From assembly GCA_030373325.1 (NCBI GenBank), contig JAUCZB010000006.1, positions 1-64,000 of the forward strand: a stretch of DNA of 64,000 bases, in the 5' to 3' direction. The DNA is from Cyanobium sp. CZS25K (GTDB lineage: Bacteria > Cyanobacteriota > Cyanobacteriia > PCC-6307 > Cyanobiaceae). A program made the position numbers and the translations under genes. This document shows positions 43,561 through 53,565 of this stretch, in pieces; position 1 is the first letter of the stretch, and every line of letters begins with the position of its first letter. The notes below the pieces were generated by a model that saw only the letters and a program-made list of their open reading frames with translations, was not told the DNA's origin and did not search any database.

Positions 43561-46500
43561 GCTGGCGGTGCAGCAGGCTCTGCACCGGCGCCGGCAGGGC
43601 GCCGTAGCGGTCCACCCAGTCGGCAGCCAGCTGAAGCAGTTCGCTCTTGGCGGTGCAGCCGGCGGCGGCCCGGTAGGCGGCCATCTTCTCGTCCGCTTCG
43701 GTGATCCAATCGGCGGGGATGAAGGCAGTGATCGGCAGATCGATCTGGGTGTCCTCCACCACCGGGATGTCCTGGCCCTGGATCTCCGCCAGGCTTTCCT
43801 GCAGCATCTCCATGTAGAGGTCGAAGCCGATCGCTTCGAGCTGGCCGCTCTGCTCCACCCCCAGCAGATTGCCCACGCCGCGGATCTCCATGTCGCGCAT
43901 GGCCAGCTGGTAGCCGCTGCCCAGTTGCGCGAACTCCTGGATCGCCCGCAGCCGCTGCCGCGCCGCCTCACTCAGGGCGCCATCGCCTGGATAGAACAAC
44001 CAGGCATGGGCCTGGATGCCGCTGCGGCCCACCCGGCCGCGCAGTTGATACAGCTGGGCCAGACCGAATCTGTGGGCGTCTTCCACCAGAATCGTGTTCA
44101 CCCGGGGGATATCCAGGCCGCTTTCGATGATCGTGGTGCAGAGCATCACGTCGGCTTCGCCGGCATTGAAGGCCACCATCGCGCTCTCCAGTTCCCCTTC
44201 GGCCATCTGGCCGTGGGCCACCAGCAACTTCAGGCCGGGCAACATCTCGCGCAGCTGGCCCGCCACCTCCTCGATCCCCTCCACCCGCGGCACCACGTAG
44301 AACACCTGGCCGCCGCGATCCAGTTCCTGGCGGATGGCGCTGCGCACCGCCTCGTCGTCGCGGGCGGCCAGGTGGGTTTTGATCGGGCGGCGTAGCGGTG
44401 GCGGCGTGGTGATCAGGCTCATCTCGCGCACCCCCGAGAGGCTCATGTAGAGGGTGCGGGGGATCGGCGTGGCGGAGAGCGTCAGCACGTCCACGTCTTT
44501 CCTGAGAGCCTTGATCTTTTCCTTCTGGTTGACGCCGAAGCGCTGCTCCTCATCCACCACCAGCAGCCCCAGTTGCTTGAACCCCGTGCCCTTGGAGAGC
44601 AGCTGGTGGGTGCCCACCACCACATCCACCGTGCCCTCGTTGAGGCCCTCGAGGATGGTCTTGCGCTCGGATGCCGTGCGGAAGCGGTTGAGCAGGCTCA
44701 CCTTCACCGGGTAGGGGGCGAAGCGCTCGCTCAGGGAGCGCCAGTGCTGCTGGGCCAGCACGGTGGTGGGGGCCAGCATCGCCACCTGCTTGCCGGCCGT
44801 CACCGCCTTGAAGATCGCCCGGATCGCCACTTCGGTCTTGCCGAAGCCCACATCGCCGCACACCAGCCGGTCCATCGGCGAGGGCTGCTCCATGTCCTGC
44901 TTCACATCGGCGATCGCCTTCACCTGATCCGGTGTGGGCTCGTAGGGGAAGGAGTCTTCGAGTTCGTTCTGCCAGGGGCCATCGGCGGGGTAGGCGAAGC
45001 CGGCCGCCTGGTGGCGCTCGGCGTAGAGCTTCACCAGGTCCATCGCCACCTTGGCCACCGCCTTGCGGGCCCGCTCCTTGGCCTTGGTCCAGGCCGTGCC
45101 GCCCATGCGGTTGAGCTCCGGCGGGCTGTCGCTGCTGGCCCGGTAGCGGCCGAGGCTGCCCAGCTGGTCGGCGGCCACCCGCAGCAGGCCGTCGGCGTAC
45201 TGCACCACCAGGTAATCCCGCGATTCGCCGCCGATCGCCAGCTTCTCCAGCTTGAGAAACCTGCCGATGCCGTGGTTGCGGTGCACCACGAAGTCGCCGG
45301 GGCGCATCTTGCCCGGATCCACCGTGCGGCTGGCGGCCTTGCGGCGCCGGCGCACGTAGCCGCCGCTAGCCAGGCTGTGCTGACCGAAGATCTCCCGGTC
45401 GGTGAACAGCACCAGCTTCCAGGCCGGCAGCTGGAATCCCTCCAGTTCGGCCGTGCCGCGCAGCTTGAGCGCCACCGGGGTGGCCTGCTCCACCAGCCGC
45501 TCGATGGCCGGAAAATCGCGGGCGTTGGGCACGAAACGGGTCACGCAGTCGTGCTCCTCCAGCAGGGCCACGGCGCGCGAGGGCTGGGCGGAGACGATCC
45601 AGAGGCGGGCCTTCTCGCGCAGATGCCCCTTGATCTGCTCCGCCAGGCGTCCGAACTGGTTGGGATGGGCCGGCAGCGGACGGCTGGCCAGATCGAGGTC
45701 GTTGGGATGGCGGTCACTCTCGTGCAGCTCCGCCAGATCGAAGCCCGTGAACGTCTCCACCTCCGCCAGGGCCGCGGCGATGGGCCGGTGCAGCAGGCCG
45801 GGCAGGGGCAGGGGCGTGCCGTCTCCGGCGGCCTTCACCACCTCGCTGTGGTGGTCAGCCGCATGGTCCAACCACTGCTGGCCATGGGCGAGGCACTGGC
45901 GCCGCTCATCGATCGCCACCAGGGTGTCGGCAGGCAGATAGTCGAGCAGTGACGCCGGCTGCTCCCAGGCCAGGCCCATCAGCCGCCGCATGCCCTCGGG
46001 CGTGCCCCCTTCCAGCAGCTGATCGAGGGCGGCGGGCGCCAGCAGTCGCTCCAGGCCCTCGGGCATCCGCTCGCGCAGGGCCTCGGCGATCAGGGGGGCG
46101 TAGCTCGTGGGGGTGAGCCGCACCCGCTCGATCACATCGAGGGAGCGCTGGGTGGCGGGATCGAACTCCCGCAGCTTCTCGAGGTCTTCACCGAACAGCT
46201 CCAGCCGCACCGGCAATTCGGCGCTGACCGGGAAGACATCGATGATGTCTCCCCGGCGACTCCAGGTGCCTTCCTGCTCGATCGTCGGCACCTTCTCGTA
46301 GCCGAGCCCCGCCAGGGTGAGTGCCAGCTGCTCCAGATCCAGCCGCTCCCCCCGGCGCAGGGTGAGGCAGCGGGCCGCCAGCAGCGGCGGCGGCGGCAGG
46401 TGGGGCTGCAGGGCCCGCTCGGTGGCCACGACGGCGCAGCGGCCGCCGCCCTGACCCTGACCCTGGCCGTGGCCCTGACCCTCAGCACCCCCGCCCAACA

Positions 46501-46828
46501 GTTCAGCGAGAACCTGCAGCTGCCCCCAGGTGATCTCGCTGGTGGGGTCGAAGGGCTCATAGGGGGAGCCCTCGCTGGTGGGGTAGAGCTGGCAGAGCGG
46601 CCAGCCCATCAACTCCAGCAGGGAGGCCCAGCGTCCCGCCTCCTCCAGGGTTGGCACGATCACCAGCAGGGGGGCGTCGCCGCAGCCCGCCATGGCACTG
46701 GCCACGAGGGCCCGGGCCGCCCGTCCCGCCCCGCTCATCCGCAGCCGCTCGGGCCGGTCGCAGCGCGCCCTCACCTCGGCGGTGAGGGGCGCGGCCTGCA
46801 GCTGGCGCACGAGGGCGTGGAGGGGCAT
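43208..46828 (-). CDS. mfd: Transcription-repair coupling factor, C-terminally truncated copy B
   Basis: Second Mfd, 1206 codons to the first stop, but homology to Mfd ends at about residue 1086 (near 43570) with VQSLLH. The remaining about 120 residues read an unrelated frame through the LGW-repeat remnant (Arg/Pro-rich, non-protein-like). All motor motifs are intact ([43 protein letters not shown]) and the RNA-polymerase interaction domain is present. About 115 residues corresponding to the distal D7 domain of copy A are lost. A Gly/Gln repeat ([13 protein letters not shown], about 132-144) is inserted in the N-terminal module. It may still be expressed as a deregulated translocase. Confidence 0.88.
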   Translation of the reverse strand: MPLHALVRQLQAAPLTAEVRARCDRPERLRMSGAGRAARALVASAMAGCGDAPLLVIVPTLEEAGRWASLLELMGWPLCQLYPTSEGSPYEPFDPTSEITWGQLQVLAELLGGGAEGQGHGQGQGQGGGRCAVVATERALQPHLPPPPLLAARCLTLRRGERLDLEQLALTLAGLGYEKVPTIEQEGTWSRRGDIIDVFPVSAELPVRLELFGEDLEKLREFDPATQRSLDVIERVRLTPTSYAPLIAEALRERMPEGLERLLAPAALDQLLEGGTPEGMRRLMGLAWEQPASLLDYLPADTLVAIDERRQCLAHGQQWLDHAADHHSEVVKAAGDGTPLPLPGLLHRPIAAALAEVETFTGFDLAELHESDRHPNDLDLASRPLPAHPNQFGRLAEQIKGHLREKARLWIVSAQPSRAVALLEEHDCVTRFVPNARDFPAIERLVEQATPVALKLRGTAELEGFQLPAWKLVLFTDREIFGQHSLASGGYVRRRRKAASRTVDPGKMRPGDFVVHRNHGIGRFLKLEKLAIGGESRDYLVVQYADGLLRVAADQLGSLGRYRASSDSPPELNRMGGTAWTKAKERARKAVAKVAMDLVKLYAERHQAAGFAYPADGPWQNELEDSFPYEPTPDQVKAIADVKQDMEQPSPMDRLVCGDVGFGKTEVAIRAIFKAVTAGKQVAMLAPTTVLAQQHWRSLSERFAPYPVKVSLLNRFRTASERKTILEGLNEGTVDVVVGTHQLLSKGTGFKQLGLLVVDEEQRFGVNQKEKIKALRKDVDVLTLSATPIPRTLYMSLSGVREMSLITTPPPLRRPIKTHLAARDDEAVRSAIRQELDRGGQVFYVVPRVEGIEEVAGQLREMLPGLKLLVAHGQMAEGELESAMVAFNAGEADVMLCTTIIESGLDIPRVNTILVEDAHRFGLAQLYQLRGRVGRSGIQAHAWLFYPGDGALSEAARQRLRAIQEFAQLGSGYQLAMRDMEIRGVGNLLGVEQSGQLEAIGFDLYMEMLQESLAEIQGQDIPVVEDTQIDLPITAFIPADWITEADEKMAAYRAAAGCTAKSELLQLAADWVDRYGALPAPVQSLLHRQRGGTTARPRRLERRTGPHRPGPEAHRLAAGTGGPVPGAGLRPPQPQPPHHLPRSAGLPAPGGDPGAGLRSAHHPGAAAPRRAAQPERCPAAAAGLGTEPGQAVSGTPPGPGQSPAAE
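45153..45334. repeat. 182-bp exact repeat, copy 2 (inside mfd-B)
   Basis: Identical to 38308-38489 in mfd-A, same orientation, 6,845 bp apart. Flanking mfd sequence is diverged, so the tract stands out as a likely recombination or gene-conversion patch. Confidence 0.95.
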
Positions 46829-46926
46829 CGCGGGGCGGGAGCAAACCGGTGGCGATCCTCGCAACCCCCGCGCGCGGGTGCGACGCAGCCCGTTTGCGTT
46901 CATGCTGGAGGTCGGTTTGCTCAGCG

Positions 46927-47808
46927 ATGGCCCGCTTCCGTTGTCCCACCTGCCGCGGTATGCCCCTGCGGCTGCAGCATCCCTTCACGGGGCTCCCCCG
47001 CTGCGGGCGCTGTGGGGACCTGCTGGAGCCGAAGCCGCGCCACCGCCGGGCCTTGAGTCTGGCCGTGGGCGTCGGCGCCCTGGTGCTGGGTGGCGCCGCC
47101 TTCCCGGGGCTTCTGGAGCAGGTGGGCAGCCTGCCTGAGCAGGCCCCCGAGGTCACCACCCGGCTGCTGGAGCGCTTCGACCCCGCTCCCGATCCCCGTC
47201 TGCGCCCGATGGCCCTGCTCGAGGCCGGACTGCTCGAGGACCTCCAGGAGGCCGACCGACAGTGGATTCCCACCGCCGAGCCCCTGGCGGGCGGTGGGAC
47301 CCGCTTCCTGTACCGGCGGCGCGCCGGGGAGCCGGAGCTCACGGTGGCCGAGCTGCAGGCCCTGATCGACTCCCCACCGGACCATGGCGAGAAGCGCAGG
47401 ACCATCGCCGACCTGCTCAGCGTCCTGGAGCAGGTTGGTGTGCAGGTGCAGCTCGTGGAGCCGAAAAAGACCGGGGCCGCCGGGGAATGGGACCATGCCA
47501 ACCGCACCCTGAGGATCAAGCCGGCCGTTGTGGAAAAAGGCACGGTCGACTTCGCCCAGGTGCTCAACCACGAGGCGATCCACGTGGCCCAGAGCTGTGC
47601 GGCGGGCGGTCTGCGCTCGGTGCCCAGAACGCTGGGCCTGAGTCAGGAGGTGCCGACGGAACTGAAGATCCATCTCGATGATCCCCTCTACGCCGGGGCC
47701 TCCGACTGGGAGAAGGCGCTGGAGCGGGAGGCCTACGCCAACCAGCGCCGTCTCGCCATGGGCACCACCCTGATCCGCACCCATTGCCGCCTCCGCGCCA
47801 CGGGCTGA
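46927..47808 (+). CDS. Zinc-ribbon / HEAIH membrane protein, intact copy B
   Basis: A 293-residue protein. A zinc ribbon (CPTC about 6-9 and CGRC about 25-28) is followed by one transmembrane helix (about 42-60) and a soluble domain containing [12 protein letters not shown] (about 214-225). The HExxH pattern suggests a zinc metallopeptidase-like domain on the far side of the membrane; a third ligand could be the Glu of EREAYANQ. The function is unknown. It is divergent from mfd-B (98 bp), as the frameshifted paralogue is from mfd-A. A conserved core GATCCTCGCAA lies in both divergent spacers. Confidence 0.85.
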   Translation: MARFRCPTCRGMPLRLQHPFTGLPRCGRCGDLLEPKPRHRRALSLAVGVGALVLGGAAFPGLLEQVGSLPEQAPEVTTRLLERFDPAPDPRLRPMALLEAGLLEDLQEADRQWIPTAEPLAGGGTRFLYRRRAGEPELTVAELQALIDSPPDHGEKRRTIADLLSVLEQVGVQVQLVEPKKTGAAGEWDHANRTLRIKPAVVEKGTVDFAQVLNHEAIHVAQSCAAGGLRSVPRTLGLSQEVPTELKIHLDDPLYAGASDWEKALEREAYANQRRLAMGTTLIRTHCRLRATG

Positions 47809-47830
47809 AGGCCAGGCCCAGCCGGGGCGC

Positions 47831-48856
<1,026 letters not shown>

Positions 48857-48924
48857 TCAGCGTCGCACGGAGCCGGCGGCTGTCTGCAGAGAACTGCAGG
48901 TCATTGTCGCCAGTTGCAACGGGC

Positions 48925-49119
48925 TCAGCGCTCGGGCCTCTGCTGGGCCTGTTTCAAGCGCCGGCGGATCCTGCGGCTCCAGCCGATGGCAACGGCACCA
49001 CCCAGCAGGGGAAGGGGGGCCGGATGAGCGAAATGGAAGATGGTCCCGGATGGGTCAACATCATCCTGCAGGCTCCAGTCCAGCTTGGACGTCAGGCCCG
49101 TGGGCATGAGAAGAGACAC
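48925..49119 (-). pseudogene. Remnant with a PEP-CTERM-like C-terminal sorting signal
   Basis: The last 30 codons encode APLPLLGGAVAIGWSRRIRR followed by RLKQAQQ. A proline-containing start, a hydrophobic helix and an Arg-rich end are the tripartite layout of cyanobacterial PEP-CTERM/exosortase signals. Upstream, this frame is closed by a TAA about 17 codons before the GTG at 49119, and no signal peptide is seen. A 110-codon frame (49061-49393) overlaps it in another phase. I read it as the decayed 3' end of an exported protein gene; a short intact gene is less likely. Confidence 0.45.
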
Positions 49120-49443
49120 GACTCTTTGCTTGAGCCCACGAAGTCGAGGTCCACGTGATGGCCAACGTTATGGACGTTGCAGTAGAGCAGTAGAGGAATC
49201 CTCCAGTGTCTGGCAACGATCCGGTGAGCGCGAGGTTGCCAGAAAGCTCCACTGCATCGTTGTACCGACAGGAGGCCGGCATGATGACGCGCCAGTTCCT
49301 CGGCACCGATAGCGCGCTCCCCCCATTGGGCTGGTTCGGCGACGCCGTGCTGCCGCCCGGAGTGGATTGGACGCTTGCGGAGGTGATGTTCACCGGGCCG
49401 AAGTCAGCGGTGCCTTCCTGCCAAGGAGCGGCCGCACCCAGGG
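49120..49443. other. Gene-poor stretch between gap and the LGW-repeat gene
   Basis: Only short overlapping frames without recognisable domains are present on both strands. The segment is somewhat lower in GC than neighbours and may hold the decayed 5' part of the PEP-CTERM-like gene, plus read-in from the flanks. No RNA gene is visible. Confidence 0.4.
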
Positions 49444-50277
49444 TCAGTCCTTGAGCCCGGGGGCCGTGGACCCGAGGCCACCTTGCTCAAGGGTTTCCTC
49501 CTCCAGAAGCATGTTGAAGCGCAGCAGATCGGCATCCTTCAGCTGCTGGCGGCTGCTCACCCCCAGATGCTTCTCGAGGAAGCTGCGACCCCTGCTGCCG
49601 TCCCAGCCCAGCTGCTCCAGGAGCAGGTTGCACTGGTCGAGCAGGTCAGAGCGGCGCAGGGGAACGGCCACGGAGGCGGGATCGCAGCCCGGAGCCAGGG
49701 CCTCGATGGCCTGCAGATAGGCGATCAGGTCGGCGTAGACCGTGATCCGGTCGCGGCTCGGGTGACCGAAGGAGCGCTCCAGGTAGACAGCCTCTCTGTC
49801 CCGGTCCCAACCGAGCCGCCGCATCTGCAGATCCAGGTGGGCCAGTTCGGCGCTCCAGTCCTGGGGATCCTCCTCCGGCCGCTCCGGCCCGGTCGGCTGC
49901 TCCGGCACGGACCTCGCCCTCGGCGGCTCCGCTGGGGCTGGTGGGGGCGCCGGTGTGGCAGGGGCTGAGGGGCGCTCCGGCCTCGGCGGAGCCGGCGCCG
50001 GCTCCGCTGGCGCTGGGCTCTCTGGCACTCGACTCTCTGGTGCTGGGCCCTGGGGCGCGGGTGGATGGGTCGGCGGGGCCGGCGATAGCCTCGGCTGAGG
50101 ATCCGTACCGCAGGCCTGGAGGCTGGCCAGCAGGCGCGCCCTGGCGCGGTCTTCCGCTTCCTCGGCGTGGCTCGCCTCCCCCAGGGCGCTACCCAGGAAC
50201 CGCTCCCCTTCGTGGGCCGAAACCAGCACGACGCAGCGTTCGCCGTCGCAGTGCAGCAGCCGGACCTGAAGTTGCAT
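49444..50277 (-). CDS. LGW-repeat protein of unknown function (intact paralogue)
   Basis: A 277-residue protein. The N-terminal about 55 residues form a small alpha/beta-looking domain (VRLLHCDGERCVVLVSA). A long Pro/Ala/Glu linker follows (about 58-135), then a C-terminal domain with two tandem, related about-45-residue units. Unit 1 starts LGWDRDREAVYLERSFG and unit 2 LGWDGSRGRSFLEKHLG; each then has SR, a hydrophobic helix and a YL or LL-E end. The first unit continues to IAYLQAIE and the second to MLLEEE. The family is unknown to me. A decayed copy adjoins mfd-B, which hints at a link with transcription or repair but proves nothing. Confidence 0.82.
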   Translation of the reverse strand: MQLQVRLLHCDGERCVVLVSAHEGERFLGSALGEASHAEEAEDRARARLLASLQACGTDPQPRLSPAPPTHPPAPQGPAPESRVPESPAPAEPAPAPPRPERPSAPATPAPPPAPAEPPRARSVPEQPTGPERPEEDPQDWSAELAHLDLQMRRLGWDRDREAVYLERSFGHPSRDRITVYADLIAYLQAIEALAPGCDPASVAVPLRRSDLLDQCNLLLEQLGWDGSRGRSFLEKHLGVSSRQQLKDADLLRFNMLLEEETLEQGGLGSTAPGLKD

Positions 50278-50352
50278 GGGGGGCGGTGGGTGCTGCCGGA
50301 AGTCTTTCTAGAGTGTTCCTTTGCAGGCTCCACGGCCAAGCGAACGCCAGGA

Positions 50353-51144
50353 ATGGAAGTCGAAACGGTGGAGAGCCTCACGCCCCTGCTGCAGCAGGCG
50401 GACCAGTGGGGTGAGGTGCTGCTCCTGTTGCCCCTGCTGGTGGGGCTCGAGGCGGTGCTCTCGGCCGACAATGCCATCGCTCTGGCCGCCATCTCCCGGC
50501 GGCTGCACGATCCGCAGCGGCAGCGCCAGGCCCTGAACCTCGGCCTGGTGCTGGCGCTGGTCTTCCGGCTGGCCCTGATCGCCCTGGCGAGCTGGGTGCT
50601 CGCCTTCTGGCCCCTGCAGCTGTTGGCTTCGGGCTATCTCCTCTGGCTCTGCGGCCGCCATCTGCTGGGTCAGGACGACGGTGAGGATCTGAGCTCCATC
50701 GCGCAGGAGATGCCAGCCGCTGGCCAGATCCAGGGTTCCCATCCCCACGACCCTGGCCATGGCCACCCCAGCGCCTCCCTGAGCTCGATCGTGGCCACCC
50801 TGGCCCTCACCGATCTGGCCTTCTCCCTCGACAGCGTTTCGGCGGCGGTGGCCGTCACCGACCGGCTTCCCCTGGTGATGGCGGGAGGGGTGATCGGCAT
50901 CATCGCCCTGCGGCTCACGGCCGAGTTGTTCCTGCGCTGGCTGGAGATCTTCCCCCACCTGGAAACAGCCGGCTACCTGGCCGTGGGGCTGGTGGGACTG
51001 CGCCTGTTGCTGCGCCTGGTGCTGCCGGCCGTGGAACTGCCGGAATGGGCCCTCCTGCTGGTGGTGGCCAGTCTGTTCGCCTGGGGTTTCTCCCTGCGAA
51101 CGGACCCCTCACCCCTGCCCGAGCAAGGCGGCGGCGACGCCTGA
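50353..51144 (+). CDS. TerC family integral membrane protein
   Basis: A 263-residue protein with about seven helices. The family signatures LEAVLSADNAIALAAI (about 30-45) and DLAFSLDSVSAAVAVTD (about 155-171) carry the conserved acidic and Asn residues. A His-rich cytoplasmic loop (GSHPHDPGHGHP, about 128-139) could bind metal. TerC/Alx proteins export Mn2+ or assist metal loading of exported proteins; a thylakoid role is known in plants. The ATG at 50353 is chosen over a frame running through the opposite-strand gene. Confidence 0.9.
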   Translation: MEVETVESLTPLLQQADQWGEVLLLLPLLVGLEAVLSADNAIALAAISRRLHDPQRQRQALNLGLVLALVFRLALIALASWVLAFWPLQLLASGYLLWLCGRHLLGQDDGEDLSSIAQEMPAAGQIQGSHPHDPGHGHPSASLSSIVATLALTDLAFSLDSVSAAVAVTDRLPLVMAGGVIGIIALRLTAELFLRWLEIFPHLETAGYLAVGLVGLRLLLRLVLPAVELPEWALLLVVASLFAWGFSLRTDPSPLPEQGGGDA

Positions 51145-51157
51145 AGCCGGCCGAAGC

Positions 51158-51505
51158 ATGCGGATCGAACTGCGCCAGATCGACTCTGACCGGCTGATCA
51201 CCACGATCGAGATCGACGACCTTGTCGACGTCCCCCATCCCGGTCGCTGGCTGTGTCACGGGGATCGCAGCTTTCTGGTGCTGCAGCGGCGGCACCGCTA
51301 CCGCCTCCGGCAGGGCCGCTACGAACTGGCGACGGTGGCGCTGCAGGTAAAGCCCCAGAAGCAACCGGCCGATGCGCTCTGGTGGGACGGCCGCTGGGTG
51401 ATCGGAGACCCCCACTGCCGCTTCAACGCCCGCAGTCCCCTGCTGCGCTGTGCCGTGCTGCCGGAGGGACCCTGCGAGCGCTGCAGCCACCGCACCCCCC
51501 GCTGA
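51158..51505 (+). CDS. DUF6464 family protein
   Basis: A 115-residue soluble protein conserved in cyanobacteria. The C-terminus has [19 protein letters not shown], then GPCERCSH, giving four cysteines that could hold zinc or an iron-sulfur centre. The N-terminal beta-rich part contains [12 protein letters not shown]. Function unknown. It is 13 bp downstream of terC and probably co-transcribed. Confidence 0.85.
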   Translation: MRIELRQIDSDRLITTIEIDDLVDVPHPGRWLCHGDRSFLVLQRRHRYRLRQGRYELATVALQVKPQKQPADALWWDGRWVIGDPHCRFNARSPLLRCAVLPEGPCERCSHRTPR

Positions 51506-51683
51506 ATCGGCCTGTCGACCGACCGGTTCTAGGCTGGCGTTCCCTCCGTATTCGCGCCCGATCACCGTCCCTTCCTCCAGGCCCCAGGCCAACGCCACCC
51601 GAAGCCGACGCAACGGCAACGGCTCCTCCCCCAGCGCTGAACCGCTCACCCCCAGCCACACAGCCACGGGACTGAACCCGCCT

Positions 51684-52940
51684 GTGGCCGGTCTGGCGAC
51701 AGATTTTGCTGTCCTGGGCCTCTCGGAGCCGATCCTCAAGGCCGTGGCCGCCAAGGGCTACAGCAGCCCCTCGCCGATCCAGCTGCAATGCATTCCGGCC
51801 GTGCTCGAAGGACACGACGTCATGGCCGCCGCCCAGACGGGCACGGGCAAAACGGCCGGATTCACCCTGCCGATGCTGGAGCGCCTGCGCCATGGTCCCC
51901 ATGCCCGGGCGGGCGTGGTGCGGGCGCTGGTGCTGACGCCCACCCGGGAGCTGGCGGCCCAGGTGGCGGAAAGCGTCACCGCCTACGGCCGCTATCTCGA
52001 TCTGCGTTCCGATGTGGTCTTCGGTGGGGTGAGCGCCAACCCCCAGATGCAACGGCTGCGTAAGGGCGCCGACGTGCTGGTGGCCACCCCCGGACGCCTG
52101 ATGGACCTCCATCAACAGAACGCCCTGCGGCTCGACCGGGTCGAGATCCTGGTGCTCGATGAAGCCGACCGGATGCTCGACATGGGCTTCATCCGCGACA
52201 TCCGCCGAATCCTCTCCCTGCTGCCGCCGAAGCGCCAGAACCTGCTTTTCTCCGCCACCTTCTCGACGGAGATTCGTCGGCTGGCGACGGGCCTGCTGCA
52301 CCAGCCGGTTCAGTTGCAGGCGACTCCCGAGAACAAGGCGACGCCCCTGGTGGACCAGGTGATCCACCCCTGCGACATGGACCGCAAGGGGGATCTGCTC
52401 AGCCATCTGATCCGCAGCAACGACTGGCGCCAGGTGCTGGTGTTCTCCCGCACCAAGCACGGCGCCAACCGGTTGGCGGAGCGGCTCCACAAGGAAGGCC
52501 TGGGGGCCGCCGCCATCCACGGCAACAAGAGCCAGGGCGCCCGCACCCGGGCACTGGCGGAATTCAAGAGCGGCGAGGTGCGGGTGCTGGTGGCCACCGA
52601 CATCGCCGCCCGCGGCATCGACATCCACCAGCTTCCCCATGTGGTCAACCTCGACCTGCCCAACGTGGCCGAGGACTATGTGCATCGCATCGGCCGCACC
52701 GGGCGGGCGGGTCAGAACGGCCACGCCATCTCCCTGGTGGCGGCCGAAGAGCACGAACTCCTGCGGGCGATCGAGCGGGTGATCGGCTCCCCCTTACCCC
52801 GCCAGGAGGTTCCGGGATTCGAACCCACCGTGCTCTCCGCCCCTCCCCTGGATCTCAGTGGCGGCCGGGGCCGCAGAAGCCAGGGTCCGCGCCAGGGCCA
52901 GGGCCACGATCGGGGCCGGCGGCGGAGCGGCTCCCGCTGA
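51684..52940 (+). CDS. DEAD-box RNA helicase, RhlE type
   Basis: A 418-residue RNA helicase with Q motif [11 protein letters not shown], Walker [12 protein letters not shown], motif Ib TPGRL, DEAD box [17 protein letters not shown], and [14 protein letters not shown] / [11 protein letters not shown] basic Gly/Arg tail (about 390-418) should bind RNA. Cyanobacterial homologues (CrhR-like) act in cold and redox response. The frame stays open upstream to 51450, but the GTG at 51684 gives the usual family start ([11 protein letters not shown] soon after). Confidence 0.93.
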   Translation: MAGLATDFAVLGLSEPILKAVAAKGYSSPSPIQLQCIPAVLEGHDVMAAAQTGTGKTAGFTLPMLERLRHGPHARAGVVRALVLTPTRELAAQVAESVTAYGRYLDLRSDVVFGGVSANPQMQRLRKGADVLVATPGRLMDLHQQNALRLDRVEILVLDEADRMLDMGFIRDIRRILSLLPPKRQNLLFSATFSTEIRRLATGLLHQPVQLQATPENKATPLVDQVIHPCDMDRKGDLLSHLIRSNDWRQVLVFSRTKHGANRLAERLHKEGLGAAAIHGNKSQGARTRALAEFKSGEVRVLVATDIAARGIDIHQLPHVVNLDLPNVAEDYVHRIGRTGRAGQNGHAISLVAAEEHELLRAIERVIGSPLPRQEVPGFEPTVLSAPPLDLSGGRGRRSQGPRQGQGHDRGRRRSGSR

Positions 52941-53029
52941 GCCGCCGCGTCCCCGCCAGGGGAACAGCAGTGATTGTGACAACCTCGGTCGCCGCCCTAC
53001 GGTGAACTGAGGATCTGCCTCCTTCCGTC

Positions 53030-53227
53030 ATGCCCTACGAACCCGGATCCACCCAGTGCCGCGTGCTCATCGACTGCAAGGCCCAGATCGAAGCCATGCT
53101 CCTGGCCCTGGAGCGCATCGAGAACAGCCGCCACATCCGTGATCAGCTGGTGGCCGTCCACAACCAGCTCGAAGGCCTGCACGAACTGCACCGGCGGCAG
53201 CCCGAGGAACTCACTTCCGGCAGCTGA
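53030..53227 (+). CDS. Small conserved helical protein
   Basis: A 65-residue protein. One long amphipathic helix (CKAQIEAMLLALERIENSRH, then IRDQLVAVHNQLEGLHELHR) suggests a helical hairpin. No cysteine cluster or membrane segment is present. I do not recognise a named family. The well-defined heptad pattern and clean boundaries suggest a real gene. Confidence 0.6.
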   Translation: MPYEPGSTQCRVLIDCKAQIEAMLLALERIENSRHIRDQLVAVHNQLEGLHELHRRQPEELTSGS

Positions 53228-53259
53228 ACAGCAGGTGCACGTTTACCGGGGGCGCGCTC

Positions 53260-53457
53260 TCAGCCAGGATCGGCTCCAGCGCCCAAGTGGGGCTGGTTCT
53301 CCCACCCCTGGCAGGCGGCGTAGGCACCCGCCAGGGTGGGACGCATCGCCTGCTGGCCCGGGCGAAGGGTATGGCTCACCACGTAACACCCCAACGTGTC
53401 CCGGAAGATCTGACAGCCGGATCCCGTGCTGCTGACGAAAGAAAGCTCACTGGCCAT
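53260..53457 (-). CDS. Small hypothetical protein
   Basis: A 65-residue reading frame with an ordered-looking sequence (SELSFVSSTGSGCQIFRDTL, then GCYVVSHTLRPGQQAMRPTL and AAYAACQGW). Three cysteines are present. The frame continues to an ATG at 53499, but the ATG at 53457 fits better. The rest of the 53228-53565 spacer holds nothing I can support. Confidence 0.5.
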   Translation of the reverse strand: MASELSFVSSTGSGCQIFRDTLGCYVVSHTLRPGQQAMRPTLAGAYAACQGWENQPHLGAGADPG

Positions 53458-53565
53458 GACATCCACATCCGCCCACTGGCTTTGGTCTAACGCCCGCATC
53501 GGCCGTCCAACTCTGAGACGGCCTCAAGGAAACAAAACGTCAATACCCCTTGCCGAAAGCGGAGA

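Noticed and set aside
49206-49454. 82-codon plus-strand frame between gap and the LGW-repeat gene
   Set aside because: No recognisable domain or ribosome site, and it overlaps the probable PEP-CTERM remnant on the other strand.
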